A stretch of 64,000 bases of DNA from Heliopora coerulea (GCA_030142905.1 JASJOG010000232.1:124001-188000); one strand, 5' to 3'; numbered from the stretch's first letter, positions 1 through 11,920 are shown. The notes: generated from the letters alone by a model not told the origin. A program made the numbers and translations.

Positions 1-2673
1 TTTCCATCGTTTTCCAACACCGACTGGGTTAAACGTTTTAACCCCATGACGGACTTAGAATCGGCGTTTTCCTCATATGAATGTGACCATATTCATATTT
101 CTGTACCCACAGACCTCTGACAATAATTGCTACCCCTTTGTCATCTTTTTATGTGCATACAAATTAGCCTGACCATATTACCTCCCTAGATTTTAAATCA
201 TATCTGAAAACTCCAAAGGCGAACTTAAGACCGAATGGATCAGTTCGCCTTAGCAGTTCTACCGTTGTATAAACCAAGAAATGAAAGAAAAAAACCGAGG
301 GATATAAGCAGAAATTGAATTAAAAAGTTGTCTGTTGTTTCACTTATGCATCGTAGCTCAGTTGTCTGCTATTGCTCTCTTCTTTTCGTGTTCTGGAATT
401 TCTTTAATCTTTACAGCTCTACTATAAAAATTTTCCCTAATCTATGTTTAATAGAATAGTTTAAAAGCATTTGAAAAATATATCTGCGAAGTGTTTCGTA
501 AAGTTGCTATCAATGGGCAAAAAGATGTCTACGCAGGACGAGATCTTCTGTGATTTTTGAATGTTCTCGAACCTACGACTGTAAAAAAGTGCACGTCCTT
601 CATCACTTCTCCGTATCAAATGCGGTAGGCCACGCGTTATTGGTAACCCTGACTGACTAGCCTCCGTCTCGGTCATGCAGTTTAAAGGATCCATTGCTTC
701 CTAACACCACTAGTCAGGCCGCTGAAATATAATGAATACTAAATCGGCGGCCATCTTCACCGGTCCATACTGAGGTTAAAATAAGGTCCGACGGTTGTCC
801 CACACTGGGGCATTTTGGGCAGTGTAAAAGTGAAGTTATTTGCATCGTTTATAGCAAGTATTTGCGTTTTATATCCCCCGACATGCTGCTGAACAAAACT
901 CACGACTTGCGAAGCACACAAGCTGAGGAATCTGGCAGATAATCGGGCAAAAGTATTTGTATATGTTGTCGGAGAAAACTGCTAATCACAATTGCAATGT
1001 TGTGTGACAACATTAGAAAACGGCCGGCCATTTCAGACCCGCCCCCGACACAAAGAACGAAAAAAAAAAAAACCAACATATCCGGCACTTCTGTCTCGTC
1101 ATAATGTCTCAACAATTTTGATTTTGATTGGCAATGTATAAGGAGTGGTCTGTCATATCCGAGAAACCACAGTAATCCAAATTTGGCCAACAGAAAATGC
1201 TCGGCTAATGATTGAGAACACGCAAAATTGTCAGTCATTCTTTTGAAATGTACGGAAAATGACCGATGCCTTATAATGTCTGAACATTTTCTCTACCTCC
1301 GGTACATGCCATCTTCAGTTGACAAAATCAGTTTAAAACAGGGGAACGTTTTTTCACAAGGAACGAAGGAAGTGTTTGTTGCACGATTTCGCAAACGATA
1401 AGGATGATGGAAATGATAGAAAGAGATCGAAACGGGGATGACGTTTTTCATAAATCAAACAAACGTCTGCGCACGTTTGTTCACTCTGGGCTTACACTTT
1501 AGGCTGAAGCAGCACACCTCACTAAAGTTGAGAAATCCCTTACTTCAGATCCTTAAACGCATTGCTGAAATGATAAAACTATAAGATATTCTAGACTGCA
1601 GACAATCATTAAATCAATTCGTCAATGTTCGTAGACTTGATGTTGACAACAAGTTAACCTCAACCCTGGTGTTCGAGAAAAAACCCCCAAAAACACCTCC
1701 CCCAAAAAACAAAAAAAAAACAAAAACAAAAACTATCTTAAAATTTAAATTCTCGGGTAGCATCGCGGCGACATCGTGCCGCCTTATTTGTTGAGTAGGT
1801 GAAAATGAGGCATCAAAATCCAACACAAAATTTAAAATCCGACAGCGTCTGATTTTCATGTGAGATAAATCGCGTCAAAATTTTGCGTAAGCACTAACTG
1901 CACATAAAAGGCGTGCGACCTCGAAACCGATAGTCTTAACAGCTATGGTGTTGTCAGAAGTGTCCGTGCTGTTTGAAAAACGTCGAATTATTCATTTGCC
2001 GATATCAAAGCACATAAACCAAGTCTATCGTTTGAACTAATTCACAATTAGTTCGATTCATCAAAACTTGGATATTTGAAATAGCCTGTACTATAGTATA
2101 TTAAGGCTGTTTTGCCTTCACACTCGGTATCCATGATAAGGACCGCCAACAGGAATTTAGATTGTATAATATGCACTCTATAATAAACACTATAATATAC
2201 TACACTATAATATACACTCAATATAATACTTTATACTATATAATACTTTATATACTATATACTATATACTATATACTATACATTCTAATTTTCCCTCTTA
2301 TTCTAAACTTAGTGTAACTGGGGCCCGCTCGATTAAAGCTGAGCCAAAATGCCATCCTTGCAATTACATTAAAAGCAAAAGAATGCTGTTGACAAAACAC
2401 AGCCAACATGCCAAGGTTTGTGCGTTTCGCGCACTGGCTTGATTAGCAGATAACAGTACAACAAAGTCGAGATATTCAAGAGGTGGGGCACGACTTCGCC
2501 GGCGGTAATGTTGGCGATATTTTTACCGAGAAATCTCATTAGCAGTTAGCTGTATGTAACTTCCGACATGTCAGCGGTACCTCCGTCGGTTGAATCTGGT
2601 AAGATTGACTTCACCGGAACGAAACAACTTTCAAGCTTAACCATGGATTGAAATGGATTGAAAAATGATTGAT

Positions 2674-2731
2674 GAGTAAAATCGTCAGGCGTTAGCCACA
2701 GTAAAATGGTCTGACGTTAACCAGAGTAAAA
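2674..2731 (+). repeat. Dispersed GTAAAAT/TCTGGC motif, copy 1
   Basis: Two adjacent units of the form GAGTAAAATsGTCtGrCGTTArCCA. Each unit can fold on itself because GTCTGGC and GCCAGA are complementary around GTTA. The same unit recurs at 3954-4031, 27179-27214, 47887-47924, 48201-48250 and 50426-50460. Confidence 0.7.
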
Positions 2732-3953
2732 CAGTACAGTATGCCCTCGTAAGCAAAAGATGAAGGATTATGTCTTGTATTGTTTATCTAACGAAGTCTA
2801 CCTTGCCTTCTCTTCAGCAACGCTCAAATTTGGGGGTAAAAAATCCAGCCTTAAAATCTTGTGGTTTACCGGGTCTTTCTTATGTCGGTTTTTAGCCGAA
2901 CTTTTTTTTAAATTCCGAACGAGGAAAGGTAATTTTGTGTGGTCACACTGACAGCATTGCACGTTTCTCTCGGGTTAGTGTTAAAAGCTAATGTATAAAC
3001 TGCAGAAATTTGAACTTCCAGACGAACTGATCCGAGTCATTTGAAAATTAGTTGTCAGGTAGATTGACGTCTTTCTGACAAGGTGTATCTGGAAATTCAA
3101 AAATTTTCATCTTCAATGCTTCTACGTATCTTTTTGAGAGATCAATGGACATTCGTGGTTCTGGCTAAAAGAAATAATCAAACTGTGATAATTTAAAAAA
3201 ATGTTTGGAATATGACCAAATTCTGGCACACTTATACATAACAGATACTTCTGATTGTCCCTAGTAGCAAATAAATGCAAAACTTTAAGCTAACATAGGG
3301 CTTTAGCGTTCTAAGTCGGACATATAACATTGAACAAACACAGCCGATAAAAATTCCTTCTCACGCAAACAGACAAACTCGCTAATTCTTTTCTCACTTC
3401 AAAATTTCTTCCCCCCCAGTTGGATCGTGTATGATTTTGAGCATTCGCGAATTGGCATGTCCAAACAAGTTGAGTATGTGAAAACGTACATCCGTAAGAG
3501 GGCACCACCAGACGAACAAAAAAGTTTTCGAGCGCAGTGCTTCGATAGAAAATACTCATCTATTCTATTGCTCGGCCGCATATCTCCGCAGACAGCTCGC
3601 TGCACATGGCACGGATCACGGTACTAAAAAAATTAGAGGGAGGGAGAGAGAGAACAATTAATACTTAATCTACGATAGCAATATCCAATCTTTTTCTGAT
3701 AAGCTAGTTTAGTTAGGAAAAACAAGAAATTTGAAATCAGCAAAGTGGGGGGGGGGGCAAACGGGTTTTTCGTTTAAGAAGTAATACAAAAACTGTCCCC
3801 CATATGCAACGGTCTTTTCATCTATGCCGCATTATTTCGACCAAAATGAAATTGTTGAAACAAGTTACAATACGTACGTGCACAAATCAATACAAAACTG
3901 AGGTGATTGTGCCCAGATGATGTTCCTTTGATGAGTGAAATATTCGGGTATTT

Positions 3954-4031
3954 CCAGAGTATAATAGTCCGGCATTTTTCAGAGTAAAATTGTCCAGCAT
4001 TTAACAAAGTAAAATAGTCTGGCATTTGTTG
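3954..4031 (+). repeat. Dispersed GTAAAAT/TCTGGC motif, copy 2
   Basis: Three degenerate tandem units, each beginning CAGAGTAAAAT or similar, followed by GTCCGGCAT, GTCCAGCAT and GTCTGGCAT. It lies inside the longest open frame of the left spacer, which argues that this frame is not a gene. Confidence 0.65.
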
Positions 4032-5903
4032 GAATGAAATCGGAAAACAACTATCGAGACAGCAAAGAGTTAAGCTGTCAGTATCAATAAAATATGGTTC
4101 ATAAATATTAGATATAAAGTCAGTCATTTGAACGGCATTATTCGAGCTGCAAACCTGATCAAGGAGAATCGGTTGCAGACATATCAAAGTCCCTGGCGCA
4201 CAAATTCCAGCGGGGTCATATATGAAGAACTCTTCTCTTGCATGCACACCACTTATCGCTAATATTCGTTGACAGATACATCTACTTTCCGATGAAACTT
4301 GAGTGCAAAATCCTAGCTTTAAAGTGAAAGGCAGCAACCTGCTGAAGACGGCAATGATGCCATAACCTTGAGTAACAAACGTTTTTCCCGATTTACGAGA
4401 ACCTTATTCGCCATGCCTATTTTCTTTTAATCCGAACTAATCAACTGTTTTTATCAATATTATGCATTTCTGTATTTTTTCAAGTCATCTCAAATTTTTC
4501 ATATGTTCTAACATTTAACTGATTGTTTGAACAATGTTCGGTTCTTCATCTATTAAATTTTTTATAATAGTATATTACAGCCTCACCAAATTTTGTATTA
4601 GGATGGTATTACTAGAGTATTCCATTTCAATAATGATAATAATAATAATGATAACAATAATAACAGCAACATTTCTGTCAAGAAAATCTACTAGATTCTT
4701 TATAGTAATACAATCTTAAAGATCCAAATCTGAAAACCCCAGCGTTCGTGTTTTCGTAGTTCCCGTGGAAATTTTTACCGGAAATTTATCTCGACTACCA
4801 CTATCGCTTTCACTGTCATCGGCTCCACTTAAAACAACACTTGGTTCTTTTAACATCTTGGAGTTTACGAGTTTTCCAGGAAGAGAGCCTCAACTTTTAA
4901 ATTAAACTTCAAAAGCATTTAGCGAAAGAGCGTAATTTTCAAATAAACACGTCCATCCTTGGCTGAATGGACAGAAAAGTAAACATTTGATCAAAAGTAT
5001 TAAAGACTTCTAAGTTTACTAGACGCAATATATCTTTGAGATACGTAATATCATGACCGGTGAATTCCATTTGCCAAGGGCAAATCCAATTTTGCTGAGC
5101 CATCACGCGTCAGAACTCCAGAAAATGGGGTAAAACAACAAACATGAAATGTTTGTGGATACCTGTCGCCAAAGGTAAGTGTGACATTCTTCCTTGGGCT
5201 GACAGGATGTTTGGTCGGCTGCTCTCTCAGACCACCGACCAGACCACTACGGGAAACTCATCTGTTCTAAATTCTGATTTAAATCACCTTGTATATCATA
5301 CAGTTCTAATCAACACTTTCAACTACTAATCTCGTATCATTATGTGTTGCTTCACTTCCTGAACTTGCTCGTCGACTTGAGGTCTGCAGAAAAACCTACA
5401 ACGCGGGCTATTCTTGAGAAAAGTCCCCACTAACGCATGCGAAAATACTCTTGGTAAACCTTGGTAAACAGATTAATGTTTAAAGGGGCACAAGGGACAA
5501 TTGATTAGCGGTGTTTAATTGTCTAGAAGCTTGCTCTTCGCGTGACACTCTATTGAGCCTCTTGAGTCATCGGTCGCTACTCGAAACACACAGTCAAGAG
5601 GCAGCACTTTTGACCAGAAGGCCATACCAATTCTTGTATTTAGAGTCAAGGATTACTTGTCGATTGGAGCGCAATGCAAACAGTGTGCTGAAGTAGAACA
5701 TTATTAAACCACCTGGGTAGCAGAGTTGGTCTCACTGATTGGGAAGGTCGAAACTTACTGACGAACTTGGTAGCAAACTGAGAAGTGACATGCTTATTAT
5801 TACTTACATTAGCTTTAGGTAGTGCAAGAGGCGACGACTGAACCTTGCTTGTACTTGGAAATAAATAATTCACTGAAAAAATACGCACAGAAGGCGAGTA
5901 ACG

Positions 5904-8900
5904 ATGTCGTACTGTTTGGGCGGCGAGGAAGGTGCGTCGGATATACGAGTCGTTCTAAATGTCGGCGGACAGCGCCACGAGACCTTCCTCAACACGCTGG
6001 AGAACTTTCCCGACACAAGATTGGCATGGATCAGTGAGCGACTGCGAAAAAATCCGAGTCGTGATCCGGAGTTCTTCTTTGATCGACATCCCGGATTATT
6101 TGCTCATGTACTGAACTACTTTCGCACGGGAAAGCTCCACGTTCCGCGTGACATCTGCGGGCCGATGTTCGAGCAGGAGTTGGCATTCTGGGGTATTAAT
6201 CCCAAAGAGATCGAGCATTGTTGCTGGGCCTACTACGATGAACACAACGAGCTTGAAAAAACATGGGGGGAACTAATGAGTGCTGCCCCAGGTGACGCTA
6301 CGAGCGATCGAGGGGAAAGCGACGTAGACTACATCGACGAGATGCCCAGCAGTGAAAATGGCAGCAAAAGGCACAACACGCTTCAGAGAAAATGGCGTAT
6401 TTTTCAAAAGAAGGTTTGGAGGGTCTTGGTCGATCCATATTCCAGCAAAATAGCTTGGGTAAGTTCAAAAGATTATTGACGTCTTCTTATAATACCCAAG
6501 GTGATTTGTTGACAGCATGGCAGGTGTTCGACCAATTTGAAATTTGAAAGACTCGCTTTTAATTAAAAGTTCGTAAGTTTAAATGTTTTACAGCGTGTCG
6601 AGAGTCCGAAGAGTTTTCGCCAAGATTCAAGAGATTTGCGTAATGAATGCGAAGAGACTACACCTGATACCTTGAGACAGGAAGTGATTTCTGCTTCCAA
6701 CGAACGCTTTGCGTTTTTGGACATTTTCAAATTTAGAGCACTTTTAGGATGAATTTTCAACGAGATGAAATGCTAGTTGCTTTTGTGTTGTCAATCACAA
6801 TAAATATATACATATACATATACATATACATATGCAAGAAAACTGAACGGATATCAGAAACGACTTATCAAGAAAACAAGATCGTAAAAGATCGTAAAAC
6901 AAGATCTATTTCAGAATCATCCTCAGGGTATTATGAAACGAAAATTTCACAATTAACCTACACTGTCGAAGTCAACTGAAAATGTTGACTCGAGCGGGAT
7001 TTGAACTCGCACCTTCGGGATACCGGTCCGCCGCTCTACCTGTTGAGCTATCGAGTCCACAGGGATTGGAGGCGAGTTTTTATCCAATTTAAGTGTACGA
7101 GATATTCTCACGACAACTTAACGCTATCCATGAGGATGGGTGTGTAGTGTTTCAATTCTATTTCAGAATTATCCTCACGGTATTATGAAACGAAAACTTC
7201 ACAATTAACCGGTTAATTGTGAAGTTGTCGCGGTTAATCATGAAGTTTTCGTTTCATAATACCCTGAGGATAATTCTGAAATAGAATTGAAACACTGCAC
7301 ATCCATCCTCATAGATAGCGTTAAGTTGTCGCGAGAAAAGCTCGTGCACTTAAATTGGATAAAAACTCGCCTTCAATCCCTGTGGACTCGATAGCTCAAC
7401 AGGTAGAGCTGTGTTTACCTAGGTCTGAACAGAGCTAGGCAAATATTTCTCATGTATTTTCTGTTCTGAAAGAACTACAGTAACCACTAAGGCTGTGATA
7501 TTGACCCTCTAACAGTTTGAAACTTAAACTTGTTTTTGTAAATAATAAAGATAGCTCAACAGGTAGAGCTGCGGACCGGTATTCCGAAGGTGCGAGTTCA
7601 AATCCCACTCGAGTCAACATTTTCAGTTGACTTCGGCAGTGTAGATTAATCGTGAAGTTTTCGATTAAAGATCGCAACTCTTAAACATATATTGGAAAAG
7701 GTATACCGAACTTTCTGGAAATTGTTCAACCGATCAAAGGATTTTTTAAATACAACTTTAAGTATTTTTGTTACGGAGAGTTGCTAAAGTAATCGGTGTT
7801 ATCGTGATAAGTTAAGGATGACATTTTCCTCATACAGATTAAGGTTGGAATATCCTCGTTATTTAACCACCTGAAGTAACTAGTGCCTCTAAGGAAATTC
7901 AACAACCTTCAAATTGTACAATTCAGAAATGTGAATCAATTTTGTGGGTCAGATTATCTTCAGGGTCCTCCTGGGGACATTTTTTTTTACCTCAACTTCT
8001 AAGATGCGGTTGTTGCGCCCAGAGCTTCACTACTCGGAAATGTTCCTCTTCATCAGCAGGTCATCGGCAATAATAGAATTTAGCGCTTTGCAACTGTCTA
8101 GAACTGTGAATTATGCTGTGAAATACCGTAAGATACAAAATGATTGCATAAAGAAATACAAGCAACGCTGTTGGTAAACAATAGAGAAAATGAAGTACAT
8201 GCGATATTGGCAGCAAACGAACCGTTTTTTTGGGCAAACAGTTCACTTAAATGGGATTCCTACTTGACGTACGGCATACCGACTTGCTTAGTATAATAAA
8301 TAAGAAAGTAGCAAGAAGATTGCGTCAAGCAGTCTAGGAAGCCAAAACCTCTCGCACGAAGGCAAATATTTCAGAAGTTAACATTTTGCATTTAGAGGCT
8401 GATTACACGAGAAAATTTTAGTTTGGGCTGAAACTCAGCCCGGCAGATCGGGTTGAAAAAAGCACGGATTATATGAGATATTTCAGCCCGGGCTGAAACT
8501 TAAATCGGAAGTGAACCCAGGTAGGAATTTCTCGGTAGCCTCGGTTGTTTGGGAAATTTGCATCTCACGTGCATCAATCGTGTTTTCAGCTGGGGATGAA
8601 ATTCTTTCATGCAATCACATGGGATTTTTCAGCCTGGTCAACCGGGCTAAAATTTTCAGCCAGGGTAGCTCAAACTCGGCTGAAACATTGTTCATGTAAT
8701 TGCGAGCTCCGTTTTTCAAGTAGTTATCGAAAGGCCAGGCTGAAATTCCGCATGAAATCAGTCGCTAAAAAGGCGGACACGGGTCTCCTTAGAGAAGAAC
8801 GGAAATAGAGAACAATTATTCACCGAAGTGGGAGTGATTAGTGATGAATATTTACATCGAATAATTGTTTTCACGTTTTTTTAGTTTTTTAAAATAATTT

Positions 8901-10723
8901 TACGGAACGTTGGCTTGTCACCCACTCATCATTTGCAAACAAAACACTTCAACACATCCTGAGTGCATTTATCGCTAAAAAGTAAAAGAAACACATATCT
9001 TTGAATAGTTTACTACCAAATTTCGTTGCTTTTTTGGTGTTGTCTGGCACGGCGACTTCGTTTATTAAAAAAAAAGTTCTCCTTCCGTAATGTAAACAAA
9101 ACTGGACGCCATCTTGTTTTGCTCGGAGGTGAAAAGTGCAGGATATTCCAAGATAGAGGAACCAATCAGATTGCGCAAAAACACATTATTCACCTCCGAG
9201 GCATATGCTGAAGGTATATGCTAATGTCGAGTATGTTTCACTTGAACATTTAGACCTAGGCAGGTTAGTCGAGTAACTTGAGCATTTGAAACATCGAAAA
9301 ATTATTTCAGGACGAAAATGAGGAAAAGTAGAAAAGATGGAACAGGTCACAAAAATCTTTAATTGAAGACGTAATTATAAATCTGCTGAAGTCATCACTG
9401 AGAGAATTTCCACCTTGGTGTAAGTCAACGTTAACTACGATCCAACCAATCAGCGCCCCCAACACCTCACGTGGTCACCGTTCTCCTTACCAGTCTTCGA
9501 GATGCACGGTACATTCAGGGCAAATTAGGATCGAGAACCCGTTTACACGAGAACAGTTGCTTTAAAATTCACGAATTTCGTATCCATAACGAACAAAAAA
9601 TATGGAAGGACAAACTGTTTAAGTTCATTAAAACTTAATTTGCGATTTCGTGGGAATGGAAGTTGTAACGCTTACCACGGCATAGATTATTATAAATCTG
9701 TCGTAGCGGCACAAATGCTTTTGACACTGTCGCCTTTCTTTTTTGCAGATTATTAACCTGCTTTCGGTACTACTTTCCATCCTTGTCATGCTGCTTTTCT
9801 GCCTTTCCTCTCTTCCGGAATTCTCCGACAAAAAAACGACGAAACACGAGATCACTTTTGAGCTGGAGACGCTCGTGATTTCCTTCTTTACCATTGAACT
9901 GGCACTTCGCTTGGTCACGGCGCCGAACAAAGGACGACTTCTGCGGGAGAAAAGTATCTGGGTAGACCTCTTTGCCATCCTTCCTTATTTCGTGACGCTC
10001 GCGTTTCCCCACGAACAGTCTCTACAAATTCTCAAAGTGATGTATGTCCTTCGACTTTATCGGGCATTTGAAGCGTTTCGCTTCTCGTATGTTCTCCAAG
10101 TTTTCATCCAAACTATCAACGGGAGCATCCGAGAGCTTCTGTTACTGCTGTTCATCTGCTCGATACTAGTCATCTCCTTTGGTGCGCTGGCATACTACGC
10201 CGAGCACAAAGAGAACAGTGAAGGCTTCGCCAGCATTCCCGCGTCTTTCTGGTGGTCACTCATCACCATGACGACCGTTGGTTATGGGGACGTCTCGCCG
10301 ATCACCCTTGGCGGCAAAATAGTCGGTTGTGCCTGCGCTATAACCGGCGTCCTCCTGCTAGCTCTGCCGACCTCGATCGTGACGACGAACTTCTCGCTGT
10401 ACAACGCATACGCCAAGGCCAAAATAAAATTGCCACCAAGGAAAAACACCCATGTCGTAAGCAACGCTTTGAAAAGCGCCCACTTGAGAAGCAGAGAGGC
10501 ACTACGGAGCAGTGTAAACAGTCCAACAAATTGTACTCGGGCGTCATCAAGCGGAATAGAACATATACCGTCAAGTTCACTCGTTAATTCAGCCGGGAGC
10601 CCACAAATGCGAAGGCAGGCAATCTCGCCGCTTGCTATTGAACTAAAATGTACTCGCAGAACGAATAATCCTCGATCGAATGGGATTAACCCTACGACAC
10701 GACGTCGATCAAGTTATTCGTAA
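5904..10723 (+). CDS. Shaw/Kv3-like voltage-gated K+ channel subunit with atypical S4 and S6
   Basis: Two coding exons, 5904-6458 and 9749-10723, joined in phase 0 (donor GTAAGT after TGG; acceptor TTTTTTGCAG), give 509 residues. The ATG at 5904 is the first after an in-frame TGA at 5874. Seen: an N-terminal T1/BTB tetramerisation domain (about residues 13-110) with the non-Shaker zinc motif H79-x5-C85-x20-C106-C107 and the Shaw-like stretch FFFDRHPG; S1 about 186-206; S2 about 225-241 with the conserved F and E of the charge-transfer centre; S3 254-271; S4 278-296; S5 314-333; selectivity filter TTVGYGD 360-366; S6 374-402; a basic, Ser/Asn-rich C-tail. Known: Kv alpha subunits form tetrameric plasma-membrane K+ channels and assemble through T1. 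Odd: aligned to Kv3, the S4 arginines read Q-K-Y-R-R-E, so two are lost and one is acidic, and the S6 PxP hinge is LPTS, lacking the second proline. It may be a voltage-insensitive or modulatory (silent) subunit. Family assignment is firm; function as a homomer is uncertain. Confidence 0.96.
6915..7645. repeat. Inverted pair of family A SINEs with a nested insertion
   Basis: Two SINE copies lie in opposite orientation around a perfect 28-bp palindrome at 7197-7224 (CTTCACAATTAACC and its complement). The left arm (about 6915-7210) and right arm (about 7211-7645) share the tail ending in GATAATTCTGAAATA and the tRNA-like head. The right copy is interrupted at about 7410 by some 140 bp beginning TTTACCTAGGTCTGAAC; the 21-mer ATAGCTCAACAGGTAGAGCTG or nearly so stands on both sides of the insertion. 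The inserted block also precedes the SINE head in the 16958-17245 copy. Confidence 0.8.
6987..7057 (-). repeat. tRNA-like head of SINE family A (not a working tRNA)
   Basis: Read on the minus strand this is 71 nt with a perfect 7-bp acceptor stem (GACTCGA/TCGAGTC), an A-box-like TAGCTCAACAGG and a B-box-like AGTTCAAATCC. The anticodon stem does not pair properly, there is no clear 7-nt anticodon loop, and the same head recurs twice elsewhere with a shared tail. So it is best read as the pol III promoter of a tRNA-derived SINE rather than a tRNA gene. Confidence 0.75.
8405..8760. repeat. TTTCAGCC-rich palindromic element
   Basis: The motif TTCAGCC or its complement GGCTGAAA occurs about nine times in 350 bp, including a perfect 18-bp palindrome TTTCAGCCCGGGCTGAAA at 8481-8498. 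The left part (GGGCTGAAACTCAGCCCGG) and the right part (TTTCAGCCTGG..CCGGGCTAAAATTTTCAGCC) look like a degenerate array or a small non-autonomous element. No open frame of interest. Confidence 0.7.
9124..9205. repeat. Short inverted repeat (MITE-like)
   Basis: CTCGGAGGTGAA near 9124 is matched by TTCACCTCCGAG near 9191-9203, enclosing about 55 bp that include ACCAATCAGATTGCGC. The arms are 12 bp and near-perfect. This fits a very small foldback or MITE remnant in the channel intron. Confidence 0.6.
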
Positions 10724-11565
10724 GGAAACGCGACACGACATGCAGGAATTGCAAGCGATATCTCAAGAAAAGATTAAACAAAACCCTCAAGAAAAATCAC
10801 AATTTAGTTCCTGACGATATATTTCAAATACGGAATCGGACCATTCTCCCGGTTGAAATCACGTGTGAAAATCTTGAAGTGAAAGTTAACTTTAAGTATG
10901 AAATCTTCATTTCATATTAAACCAGACCTGATTCGTATGTGACATTGGGAAATTGTGTTCCAGATGTGATTGAAACGAGTGAAAGGAAAACACTTCGCTT
11001 GCAGAAATTTTACCATTAAAATGGATTTGAATTATACTAACAGAGCCAGCTCTTACTCGTTTAACTTGTCCAGTCAGAAAAAAGTAAGGGATATACAACC
11101 CTCTAATTATTATTACTGTTGTTATTATTATTATTATTATTAAGAATTATTATCACGGTATTTGTTGCTACTGTTATTGCCATTATCTAAATTACAACGG
11201 CAACCTTTTACTCCTCTGGTAGCAGATATTGTAAGAGCGGAGCAATTTTAGGTACATGAAGTATGTAATCCAGACCCATTCTGAACGTCATCCTTTTATT
11301 AGTAAATATTTATGTATGTACGATACCTGAGAAAGTTACCCTGTTTAACCCTTTAATACCTTAATTTTTTTTTTCTCTCTTTTTTGTTCTCCTTGTTTTG
11401 GCCTTCTTTCATTTGTCCTTTTGTTCTAGGGCTAAGGGTCCGATATGTCGAACACTGAGCATTAAATGAGTCAATGAACAAATAAATTAATAGGTAAATA
11501 AGAAAGGAAAACAAGGAAAGAAGAATAACAATGCAATAACTGACAGATGGAAAGATGACAAGTAA

Positions 11566-11920
11566 GAACAGGAGAAAGAGGAACGGAGAGAAAGGAAGGA
11601 AAGGACTAACGGAACGGAACGAAGACAAGAATGAAAGAAAAGAAAAAAGAAAAGAAAGAAAGAAAAGAAGAAAGGAAGAAAGAAAGGAAGAAAGAAAGAG
11701 AAAGAAAGGAAGAAAGAAAGAGAAAGAAAGGAAGAAAGAAAGAGAAAGATAGAAAGAAAGATAGAAAGAAAGGAAGAAAGAAAGGAAGAAAGAAAGGAAG
11801 AAAGATAGGAAGAAAGACAGGAATAAATGAAGGAAGAAGAAAGGAAGGAAGAAGAAAAGCAAGAAAGAAAGGAAAAAAAGATGGCAAGAAAAAATGCAAG
11901 AAACAAAATAATAAAAATAT
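11566..11920 (+). repeat. Polypurine (GAAA/GGAA) tract, potential triplex DNA
   Basis: About 355 bp made almost only of A and G on the plus strand, built from AAAGAAAG and AAGGAAG units with mirror symmetry. Tracts like this can form intramolecular triplexes and often mutate by slippage. It explains all the long low-complexity open frames on both strands between 11353 and 12035. Confidence 0.9.

Larger units (their letters stand above)
1..5903. other. Gene-poor 5' spacer
   Basis: I see no convincing exon here. The longest open frame (minus strand, 3822-4337) has no recognisable domain and runs across a dispersed repeat. Visible structure: an AT-rich run of ACTATA/TATACT units around 2165-2285; copies of the GTCTGGC..GCCAGAGTAAAAT motif at 2674-2731 and 3954-4031; poly(C)/poly(G) runs near 3411 and 3748; and AT-rich sequence just upstream of the K+ channel start. 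Any promoter or 5' UTR of the channel should lie in the last kilobase, but I cannot mark a TATA box or initiator with confidence. Confidence 0.6.
6459..9748 (+). other. Intron of the K+ channel gene (repeat-filled)
   Basis: The 3.3-kb intron separates the T1 exon from the membrane exon. It holds a head-to-head tRNA-derived SINE pair (6915-7645), a TTTCAGCC-rich palindromic element (8405-8760), a short inverted repeat (9124-9205) and a TATACA microsatellite near 6805-6835. No further coding exon is needed: the phase and the T1-to-S1 junction match the family. Confidence 0.85.

Noticed and set aside
3822..4337. 171-codon minus-strand open frame in the left spacer
   Set aside because: It overlaps three tandem copies of a dispersed repeat, has no domain I recognise and no splice or start context.
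6987..7057. A possible functional tRNA gene
   Set aside because: The acceptor stem is perfect, but the anticodon arm does not fold and other copies share a non-tRNA tail, so it is a SINE head.
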